NCBI GenBank assembly: GCA_965235125.1
Contig: CBDDXH010000029.1
Coordinates: 1-11,978 of the forward strand
Direction of reading: 5' to 3'
Source of the DNA: Pelagilacustribacter hypolimneticus
Lineage (GTDB): Bacteria > Pseudomonadota > Alphaproteobacteria > Pelagibacterales > Pelagibacteraceae
Length of the DNA: 11,978 nt
In this document: piece after piece, positions 6,743 through 11,978 of the stretch
Numbering within the stretch: position 1 is the first letter of the stretch
Layout of the letters: the number at the start of each line of letters is the position of its first letter
Notes under the pieces: model-generated
What the model was told of the DNA's origin: nothing
What the model saw: only the letters and a program-made list of their open reading frames with translations
The model's database searches: none
Position numbers and translations under genes: made by a program

Positions 6743-7657
6743 TTAGTAATTATTAACTTCTTTAGATGTTGGCATTGAATTAGCAGCACCTAAGCTTGTT
6801 GTGGAAATTCCAGCAACTTTATTTGCAAAATTTAAGGCTTTTTTATTATCGTAGTCATTAGCGATAGCAAATGCAAAAGCACCATTAAATGCATCACCGG
6901 CTCCTGTTGTATCAACTACCTTTTTTTTTAATTTAAATGCATCAATAAAATAATTTTCTTTTGAATTAGCAAAATATACTCCTTTAGCTCCTAAAGTAAT
7001 GACAATATTTTTAATTCCTTTTTTTAATAAATCATTTGCAGCTTTTTTTATGTCAGTTTGTGTTTCTATATTTTTTTTTAAATAAAAACCTGCTTCTTTT
7101 TCATTTGGAGTAAAGAAATCTATTTTTTTAAAATCTTTGTCATTAATTTTTGCAGCTGGGGCAGGATTAACTAAAGTTATACATCCTAAATTTTTAGCTT
7201 TACCCAAAGCATAGCTCATAGCTTTTTGTGGTGCTTCTAACTGAGTTAAAAATACTTTTGAAGTTTTTATTGCATTTAAATTTTTATCGATATCTTTATT
7301 ATTTAAATGACCTGCTGCACCTGGAATAACATTAATAATATTATCACCGGTATTTTCGTCTATCATTATTCCCGCCACACCAGTACTCAAATTTGGGTCT
7401 TGAATAATTGTATCAATTTTCATACCACATTTTTTATATAAGCTAATGGCCATATCAGCGTAAGAATCTTTTCCTAATTTAGTTATAAATTTTACATTTG
7501 CACCTAATCTTGCTGCAGCAATAGCTTGATTAGATCCTTTACCGCCAGGTCCAACTATATATTTATTGCCTAAAATTGTTTGTCCTCTTAAAGGTATTGT
7601 TTGACCAAAAAAACATAAATCAGCTACAAAAACTCCAAAGATACAAATTGAACCCAT
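6743..7657 (-). CDS. rbsK: Ribokinase-like PfkB-family carbohydrate kinase
   Basis: Predicted ATP-dependent phosphorylation of ribose or a related sugar at a terminal hydroxyl, cytoplasmic; 304 residues, normal for ribokinase. PfkB signature 1 is GPGGKGSNQAIAAARLG (36-52). FTPNEKEAG (182-190) is the conserved TPNExE-type motif. Signature 2, VVDTTGAGDAFNGAFA (247-262), carries the anion hole and catalytic base D255. The N-terminus FGVFVADLCFFGQTIPLRGQ differs from the classic VVGSxNxD of E. coli RbsK, so the sugar may not be ribose. It follows the FucU-like gene by 5 bases with no Shine-Dalgarno, forming a mutarotase-kinase pair downstream of the CUT2 importer. Its stop is 3 bases from that of iolE on the other strand, with no terminator between, so transcripts probably overlap in antisense. 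Confidence 0.85.
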   Translation of the reverse strand: MGSICIFGVFVADLCFFGQTIPLRGQTILGNKYIVGPGGKGSNQAIAAARLGANVKFITKLGKDSYADMAISLYKKCGMKIDTIIQDPNLSTGVAGIMIDENTGDNIINVIPGAAGHLNNKDIDKNLNAIKTSKVFLTQLEAPQKAMSYALGKAKNLGCITLVNPAPAAKINDKDFKKIDFFTPNEKEAGFYLKKNIETQTDIKKAANDLLKKGIKNIVITLGAKGVYFANSKENYFIDAFKLKKKVVDTTGAGDAFNGAFAFAIANDYDNKKALNFANKVAGISTTSLGAANSMPTSKEVNNY

Positions 7658-7662
7658 TTAAG

Positions 7663-8127
7663 TTAAAGTACCCAAACACTGCCGTCAGGCTTGATTACGC
7701 CTTTCGTCATTATAAAACATCCAAAAGGTCTTGCGTCCGTAGTAGTCACTATTACGAATGCTTTCTTGGCCTCTTCATAAAAAGATTGTCTTTCTATTGA
7801 ACCAACTTGCCAATTTGAGCCAGAAGTCTCTTTTACGATTTTTATAAATTCTTTATGTGTGTCGTTTAATTCATTTGGTTTAGCATCTATTTGCATTCTA
7901 ACAATTGCAGGTTTACCTTGGGAAACAACAAAGCTATCTAATGGAAAAACTGATAAAATAGCTTTTGCTGCATCTGCTATATTAACCCCATCTAATCTGA
8001 CTACGTTTTTATTTATAGAATGTGAAGGAAAATTAGCGTCAGCTAAAACCAATTTGTCTCCATGTCCCATCGATCTTAAAGCAAACAGTAGCGCGGGACT
8101 AAGAATTGGATCAATTTTTATTAACAT
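7663..8127 (-). CDS. fucU: RbsD/FucU-family sugar mutarotase (FucU-like)
   Basis: Interconverts anomers of a free sugar (fucose in FucU, pyranose/furanose ribose in RbsD) before the kinase; 154 residues, about the family length. MGHGDKLVLADANFPSHS (20-37) holds the catalytic histidine (H22) and aspartate (D30), and FYEEAKKAFVIV (116-127) holds the conserved tyrosine (Y117). DPILSP and ADANFP match FucU better than RbsD, while the neighbours are ribose-type, so specificity is uncertain. The frame is open up to an ATG at 8175, but those 16 extra residues are hydrophobic, non-homologous and encoded inside the terminator hairpin; the ATG at 8127 gives the family N-terminus MLIKIDPILSP. There is no Shine-Dalgarno. 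A TATAAT only 7 bases before the start suggests a near-leaderless transcript. The ribokinase gene follows after 5 bases. Confidence 0.86.
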   Translation of the reverse strand: MLIKIDPILSPALLFALRSMGHGDKLVLADANFPSHSINKNVVRLDGVNIADAAKAILSVFPLDSFVVSQGKPAIVRMQIDAKPNELNDTHKEFIKIVKETSGSNWQVGSIERQSFYEEAKKAFVIVTTTDARPFGCFIMTKGVIKPDGSVWVL

Positions 8128-8134
8128 AAAAAAT

Positions 8135-8140
8135 ATTATA
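8135..8140 (-). promoter_or_regulatory. Candidate -10 box for a fucU-rbsK transcript
   Basis: Minus-strand TATAAT sits between the terminator T-run and the fucU ATG at 8127. Initiation 6-8 bases downstream would give an essentially leaderless mRNA. The possible -35, TTTCAC at 8163-8158 in the hairpin, is poor. Confidence 0.3.
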
Positions 8141-8146
8141 ATACAT

Positions 8147-8181
8147 AAAAAAAAAGGGTGAAATATAAATTCCACCCTTTT
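8147..8181 (-). terminator. Rho-independent terminator or attenuator after the binding-protein gene
   Basis: On the minus strand AAAAGGGTG (8181-8173), a 12-base loop and CACCCTTTT (8160-8152) form a perfect 9-bp stem that runs into nine consecutive Ts ending at 8147. It starts 23 bases after the binding-protein stop and precedes the fucU start. It would end or reduce transcription after the importer genes and keep rbsB mRNA stable at its 3' end. Confidence 0.85.
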
Positions 8182-8203
8182 AATTAATTAAATTAGTTAA
8201 ATA

Positions 8204-9130
8204 CTATTTGCTAAATTCAGTAGCGTTCTTTTTAGTAACTAATTGAGTTCCAGTATCAATATTTGCTTCGATTTTTTTACCATTAGCTAAATCTAAAGCA
8301 TATCTAACACCGTAAGCACCCATATTATATGAGAACTGAGCTATCGTAGCAGTCATACCATCAGCTAAAATACTTTTTGCAGCATCTGGTGTAGCATCAA
8401 AACCAACTACAACGACACCTTTTAGACCTGCATCTTTAATAGCTTGTACCGCACCTAATCCCATGTTGTCATTAGAAGCAAAGATAGCTTTAATGTCTTT
8501 ATTTTTAGCTATAATACTTTCAGTAACTCCTCTAGCTTTTGCAGTGTCCCACTCAGCTGTTTGAGTTGCTACAATAGTAAGACCACAATCTTTAAGACCT
8601 TTTACTGCACCATCTCTTCTTAATAACGCAGTTGATTGAGATTCAATACCAGTTAAAACGGCAACTTTAGATCCTTTAGGAGTATTTTCACAAATAAATT
8701 TAGCAGCTAATCCTGCGCCATTCATATTGTTTGTTCCAATAAAAGATACGCCTGGATTACTTCCGTTTGTATCAACAAACACAACTGGAATTTTTTTAGC
8801 TAAAGCTTTATCAACTACTGGAGCTAAAGCTTTAGGATCACCAGGAGCAAGAGCTATAGCGTCAACACCTTTAGCAATTTGGTCCTCTAATTGATTTACT
8901 TGAGCTTGAACGTCACCTTCTTGTGGTGGAGCAATAATTATTAATTCAACACCTAATTTTTTAGCTTCTTCTTTAGCACCTTTTTCAACAGAAGCCCAAA
9001 AAGGGTTTCCTGATCCAGGTCCTTTGATGCTAAGTAATATTTTTTTACCAGCAGCAAATGAAGAAGTAGAAATTGATAGTATTAAAAACAAAGATGCGAT
9101 TAATACACTTATTTTTCTTAATATATTCAT
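8204..9130 (-). CDS. Periplasmic sugar-binding protein of CUT2 transporter, RbsB/FrcB family
   Basis: Binds a monosaccharide or cyclitol in the periplasm for the adjacent permease; 308 residues, standard for Peripla_BP_4 proteins. The signal peptide is obvious: MNILRK, a hydrophobic core from 8 to 20, then SSFAAG with cleavage after residue 26 or 27. The mature protein starts GKKILLSIKGPGSGNPFWAS (28-47), where the NPFW segment is the usual ligand-stacking strand. Further blocks are DAIALAPGDP, PVVFVDTN, FIGTNN, LLRRDGAVKGL, IFASNDNMGLGAVQAIKDAG and VVVGFDATPDA, all typical of ribose/fructose/inositol binding proteins. The clear AAAGGAA ribosome binding site fixes the start. It is the last importer gene, after ATPase and permease, and is bounded by a strong terminator-like hairpin. 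RbsB, FrcB and the inositol-binding IbpA share this architecture; the nearby iol genes make inositol a real alternative to ribose or fructose. Confidence 0.9.
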   Translation of the reverse strand: MNILRKISVLIASLFLILSISTSSFAAGKKILLSIKGPGSGNPFWASVEKGAKEEAKKLGVELIIIAPPQEGDVQAQVNQLEDQIAKGVDAIALAPGDPKALAPVVDKALAKKIPVVFVDTNGSNPGVSFIGTNNMNGAGLAAKFICENTPKGSKVAVLTGIESQSTALLRRDGAVKGLKDCGLTIVATQTAEWDTAKARGVTESIIAKNKDIKAIFASNDNMGLGAVQAIKDAGLKGVVVVGFDATPDAAKSILADGMTATIAQFSYNMGAYGVRYALDLANGKKIEANIDTGTQLVTKKNATEFSK

Positions 9131-9133
9131 AGA

Positions 9134-9140
9134 TTCCTTT
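9134..9140 (-). promoter_or_regulatory. Ribosome binding site of the CUT2 binding-protein gene
   Basis: Minus-strand AAAGGAA lies 3 bases before the ATG at 9130-9128. Other genes in this operon have no comparable site, consistent with high output of binding protein. Confidence 0.7.
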
Positions 9141-9185
9141 TTTTATTATTATTGTTTTTTTTGAAATTAATATTATTTCCTATAT

Positions 9186-9203
9186 GATTTCAATGATTGA
9201 ATC
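9186..9203. promoter_or_regulatory. Near-palindrome in the gap before the CUT2 binding-protein gene
   Basis: GATT and CAAT (9186-9194, with one extra T between them) mirror ATTG and AATC (9196-9203) around G9195, giving two 8-base arms with a single bulge. It lies in the 96-base gap between permease and binding-protein genes. It could be an operator, a weak mRNA hairpin or chance in AT-rich DNA. Confidence 0.25.
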
Positions 9204-9226
9204 TAAAATACAACTCAAAGATGTAT

Positions 9227-10237
9227 TTATTTTCTTGTACCAAAGTCTCTTCTTAAAACGTCTATATAAACAGCAATAACTATTATCGTTCCAATTAATA
9301 CTTGTTGCCAGAACGAACTAACATCCATTAGGTTTAATCCATTTGTTAAAATTCCCATTATCAATACGCCTACAAACACCCCAAGAACAGTACCTCTTCC
9401 ACCGAAGAAACTTGCTCCACCAATAATACAAGCTGCTATGGCATCTAATTCTGATTGTAAACCTGCGTTAGGATATCCCGAGTCAGCTCTGCCCGCTAAA
9501 ATTAAAGCTGCTATTCCAGATAAGAAGCCACAAAGGGAATAAACAATAACTAAAATTTTATTTACATTAATTCCGGATGCTCTAGCTGCATTAGGATTTC
9601 CACCAATTGCATATATCCATTTGCCCATTCTAGAATGATTTAAAAATACCCAAAAAATAAAATAAACAATTACAATTAAAACTAAACTTACTGGTAAGTA
9701 TTCATTTTCCTCGAAACCAAGCCAAGTAAGATCAATTCTACCATGACCAATATATCTTACTTCAGGATTAAATCCGCTGATAGGACTTCCTCCAGAGATT
9801 AGATTACCAGCACCCCTAAAAATATATAAAGTTCCTAGTGTCATAATAAACGGGTGAGGCATTCTAAGAAGAGTGATACCTAGTCCATTAAACATTCCAC
9901 AAAGGAATCCAATAACCAACGGAACTAAAACAACAACGTACCAAGGCATACCTGCTCTAGAAATAACGGCTAAAATCATTAATGAAAGCATCATTATCGA
10001 TCCCACAGAAAGATCAATTCCAGCAGTAACAATAACCATAAACACACCTAAGGCCAGCATCGACTTCCAGGAGATTTGTTTAAAAACGTTAGTAATATTT
10101 TCCCAAGAAAGAAAAACTTCTGGTTGTAATAAGTGGAGAACAATTATCATTATTAAGAGCAAAAATAAAATACCGAATTTTTCTAAATATGGAATTATTT
10201 TTAAAAAAAAACTTTGTTTAATTTTTTCGTTTTCCAT
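9227..10237 (-). CDS. CUT2 sugar ABC transporter permease, RbsC/FrcC family
   Basis: Inner-membrane channel subunit of the importer, probably acting as a homodimer; 336 residues, usual for the BPD_transp_2 family. Eight or more hydrophobic segments are visible, beginning at about 22-38. Family motifs: ALGVFMVIVTAGIDLSVGS (62-80), FNGLGITLLRMPHPFIMTLG (116-135), YAIGGNPNAARASGINV (209-225), which is the cytoplasmic loop expected to contact the ATPase, and ELDAIAACIIGGASFFGGRG (263-282). The C-terminus ends in VYIDVLRRDF. The start is 1 base after the ATPase stop; a GGGAAA about 11 bases upstream is too distant to be a strong ribosome binding site, so coupling is likely. The binding-protein gene follows after 96 bases. 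Substrate is not readable from the permease: ribose, fructose, xylose and inositol systems share these motifs. Confidence 0.9.
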   Translation of the reverse strand: MENEKIKQSFFLKIIPYLEKFGILFLLLIMIIVLHLLQPEVFLSWENITNVFKQISWKSMLALGVFMVIVTAGIDLSVGSIMMLSLMILAVISRAGMPWYVVVLVPLVIGFLCGMFNGLGITLLRMPHPFIMTLGTLYIFRGAGNLISGGSPISGFNPEVRYIGHGRIDLTWLGFEENEYLPVSLVLIVIVYFIFWVFLNHSRMGKWIYAIGGNPNAARASGINVNKILVIVYSLCGFLSGIAALILAGRADSGYPNAGLQSELDAIAACIIGGASFFGGRGTVLGVFVGVLIMGILTNGLNLMDVSSFWQQVLIGTIIVIAVYIDVLRRDFGTRK

Positions 10238-10238
10238 T

Positions 10239-10988
10239 TTATTTTTTTCCCATTATCCAACCAATTACCTCGTCACGTGAAGTTTTAGAAAGTTGTGATT
10301 CAGCAAAATTCGTTCCTTGAAATAAGGCCATGACACGGTCTGAAACTGCAAAAATATCGTCCATTCTATGACTAATAATAATAATGCTAACACCAATTTT
10401 TTTTAAATTATTTATTAAATCTAAAACTTTTCCAACTTCTTTGACCGCTAATGCTGCTGTTGGCTCATCCATAATCACAATATTGGAATTAAAAGCTGTG
10501 GCCCTAGCAATTGCTATAGCTTGTCTTTGACCTCCAGAAAGTTCTTCGACTTTTTGATCAACACTATTAACATTAATTTTTAATTTATCTAAATGTTGTT
10601 CTGTTAGATTTTTGATCTTTTTAAAATCAAGTAATTGCAGAAATCCAAAATTCTTAGTTGGTTCACGTCCTAAAAAAATATTTTCTCCTATAGGAAGGTT
10701 TCCTGCTAAGGCAAGATCTTGATAAACCATTTCTAATCCTAAATTTTGAGAGTCTCTAGGACTATATAAAACTTCTTCTTTTCCATTAAAAAATAAAGAA
10801 CCTTTACTCGGCTTATATAGACCAGATAAAACTTTCATTAATGTGGATTTACCTGCACCGTTATCACCAACAACGCCTAAACATTCACCTTTTCTTACTG
10901 TCAAATTAACATTTTCAAGAGCAGTAATCGTGCCAAAATACTTACTAATTTGTTTAGCTTCCAAGATTATATTTGAAGAAGATGACAT
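10239..10988 (-). CDS. CUT2 sugar ABC transporter ATP-binding protein, single-domain FrcA type
   Basis: Energises import through the neighbouring permease on the cytoplasmic face. 249 residues make one nucleotide-binding domain, about half of E. coli RbsA (two fused domains), so it should work as a homodimer like FrcA of Sinorhizobium. All functional motifs are intact: Walker A GDNGAGKST (41-49), Q-loop Q90 in MVYQD, signature ELSGGQRQAIAIARA (149-163), Walker B IVIMDEPTAAL (170-180) with catalytic E175, and H-loop H207 in ISHRMDDI. The N-terminus begins MSSSSNIILEAKQISKYFG as expected for the family, supporting the ATG at 10988, although no Shine-Dalgarno precedes it. It is the first importer gene, 45 bases after the hydroxyacid dehydrogenase gene, and the permease starts 1 base after its stop. 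Confidence 0.92.
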   Translation of the reverse strand: MSSSSNIILEAKQISKYFGTITALENVNLTVRKGECLGVVGDNGAGKSTLMKVLSGLYKPSKGSLFFNGKEEVLYSPRDSQNLGLEMVYQDLALAGNLPIGENIFLGREPTKNFGFLQLLDFKKIKNLTEQHLDKLKINVNSVDQKVEELSGGQRQAIAIARATAFNSNIVIMDEPTAALAVKEVGKVLDLINNLKKIGVSIIIISHRMDDIFAVSDRVMALFQGTNFAESQLSKTSRDEVIGWIMGKK

Positions 10989-11001
10989 TTTTGAACAAAC
11001 T

Positions 11002-11013
11002 AAAAAAAAAAAA
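11002..11013. repeat. 12-base A/T homopolymer before the ATPase gene
   Basis: Twelve consecutive As on the plus strand (Ts in the minus-strand leader) in the 45-base gap between the dehydrogenase gene and the importer ATPase gene. No stem precedes the T-run, so it is not a standard terminator. It may be a slippage site or simply compositional. Confidence 0.6.
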
Positions 11014-11033
11014 TACCAAAAGCAAGATTTAAA

Positions 11034-11978
11034 TTAAATTTTTACAACCATAGATATATTCAATTTATTTTCAAAAAAATCTATTATATTTTGTGTTGTT
11101 TCTTTTGCCATTCTAATTTTACATTCGTTTGTTAGGCCCGCAGTATGAGGAGATAAAATAACTTTTTTATTTTTTAATAATGGGTTATCCAAATTAATTG
11201 GTTCATTTACGAAAACATCTAAACCAGCTGCTAAAATAATGTTTTCATTAAGTGCTTTATTTAGATCTTGTTCATTAACAATACCACCTCTAGCGGTATT
11301 AAGAATTACAGCAGTATTCTTCATCGTTCGCATTCTTTTAAAATTAATTAAATCTTTAGTGTCATTATTAAGTGGCATGTGCATGGATAAAAAGTCTGCC
11401 GTTTTAAGTCCGTCATCAAGATTGTCAATTTTTTTTCCACCTAAACTATTTATTTGTTTAGCATCAACAAAGGGATCATAAATTTTGACATTCATATCAA
11501 AACTAAGACATTTTTTTATAAGATTTCTACCTATCCTGCCAAAGCCCGCAATAAGAATTTCTTTGTTATTTAATTCAAATGTTTCAAACTTATTTATATT
11601 ATTTTTAAAATTTCCAAGTCTAACTTCATTATCAAGATTTAAATAATTTCTTGAGATTGTTAACATCAGATAAAAAACATGTTCGGCAATAGCTGTTGCA
11701 TTTGCGGTGGCAGTAATCAAAAGAATGATATTTTTTTTTTTTAAAAAATTAACATCAACATTATCATAACCAACACCATGCCTAGAAATAACTTTTAGTC
11801 TAGAAGCTTTTGAAAGAATATTATTTGATAATTTTGCTGTTCTTAAAGATATTCCATCATATAAATGAATTTTTTTTAAAAGATTATCTTCTGAAACATC
11901 ATCTATTATTTCGTAAACAAATTTTTTATTATTTTCCAAGAGCTTAATGCCATCTTCATGAATATTTTGAATAATTCC
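11034..11978 (-). CDS. D-isomer-specific 2-hydroxyacid dehydrogenase (5' end outside window)
   Basis: NAD(P)-dependent reductase/dehydrogenase related to phosphoglycerate dehydrogenase and hydroxypyruvate/glyoxylate reductase, cytoplasmic. The visible 314 residues contain the substrate domain segment SRHGVGYDNVD, the nucleotide fold ILIAGFGRIGRN (visible residues 141-152), and the catalytic trio: R230 in NTARGGIVNE, E259 in GLDVFVNEP and H278 in LSPHTAG. There is no C-terminal ACT regulatory domain as in many biosynthetic SerA proteins, so a catabolic or detoxifying role is likely. The first start-like codon in frame is a TTG at 11939, but coding continues upstream of it: the 13 codons to the window edge read GIIQNIHEDGIKL, matching the N-terminal region of this family. 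The true start therefore lies outside. It precedes the CUT2 importer by 45 bases in the same direction, so co-transcription is plausible. Confidence 0.88.
   Translation of the reverse strand, partial: GIIQNIHEDGIKLLENNKKFVYEIIDDVSEDNLLKKIHLYDGISLRTAKLSNNILSKASRLKVISRHGVGYDNVDVNFLKKKNIILLITATANATAIAEHVFYLMLTISRNYLNLDNEVRLGNFKNNINKFETFELNNKEILIAGFGRIGRNLIKKCLSFDMNVKIYDPFVDAKQINSLGGKKIDNLDDGLKTADFLSMHMPLNNDTKDLINFKRMRTMKNTAVILNTARGGIVNEQDLNKALNENIILAAGLDVFVNEPINLDNPLLKNKKVILSPHTAGLTNECKIRMAKETTQNIIDFFENKLNISMVVKI

Noticed and set aside
7859..8161. Plus-strand open frame of 100 codons opposite fucU
   Set aside because: It is the mirror of the conserved fucU coding region, has no ribosome binding site and no recognisable motif.
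8128..8175. Longer fucU start at 8175
   Set aside because: The 16 added residues are encoded by the terminator hairpin and its T-run and have no family counterpart; the ATG at 8127 gives the expected N-terminus.
9163..9179. GAAAT...ATTTC inverted repeat before the CUT2 binding-protein gene
   Set aside because: A 5-bp AT-rich stem is expected by chance and has no accompanying T-run or spacing that suggests a function.
9873..10280. Plus-strand open frame of 135 codons
   Set aside because: It lies wholly antisense to the permease and ATPase genes, whose conserved motifs explain the sequence; low-complexity composition and no family resemblance.

Overview
The window is strongly AT-rich, densely packed alphaproteobacterial DNA. 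Short intergenic gaps, Lys/Asn/Ile-rich proteins, one- to few-base gene junctions and an emphasis on solute-binding proteins suggest a genome-streamlined marine lineage such as the Pelagibacterales (SAR11). That placement is an inference from style and protein resemblance, not from a marker gene. No rRNA, tRNA, CRISPR array, phage or insertion sequence was seen.

All genes but one lie on the minus strand, so transcription mostly runs from high to low coordinates. From right to left: a 2-hydroxyacid dehydrogenase cut by the right edge (11034-11978); a CUT2 (ribose/fructose/inositol-type) ABC importer made of ATPase, permease and binding protein (10988-8204); a terminator-like hairpin (8147-8181); a FucU/RbsD mutarotase and a ribokinase-family kinase (8127-6743). 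Next is the single plus-strand gene, an inosose dehydratase (iolE, 5840-6739). It converges on the kinase with 3 bases between stops and diverges from the next leftward unit. That unit holds a Gfo/Idh/MocA oxidoreductase, an inositol 2-dehydrogenase (iolG) and a ROK sugar kinase (5780-2741), joined by 1-base overlap and 2-base gap junctions. After a weak terminator and a candidate promoter comes a CUT1 glucose/mannose-type importer: gtsA, an intercistronic hairpin, gtsB, and a gtsC cut by the left edge.

Taken together this is a carbohydrate and cyclitol scavenging locus. Two unrelated ABC importers, each with its own high-level binding protein, flank a small catabolic core: two kinases, a mutarotase, two NAD(P)-dependent sugar/cyclitol dehydrogenases, a cyclitol dehydratase and a hydroxyacid dehydrogenase. 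iolG and iolE would perform the first two steps of myo-inositol breakdown, but iolB, iolC, iolD and iolA are not in the window. The pathway is either completed elsewhere or these enzymes serve another polyol or keto-sugar route. No wholly new system is evident. The most interesting aspects are the hybrid gene set, the internal hairpins that set gene dosage, the concentration of strong ribosome binding sites on three transporter genes (two of them binding proteins), and a ROK kinase that has lost most of the family's zinc cysteines.
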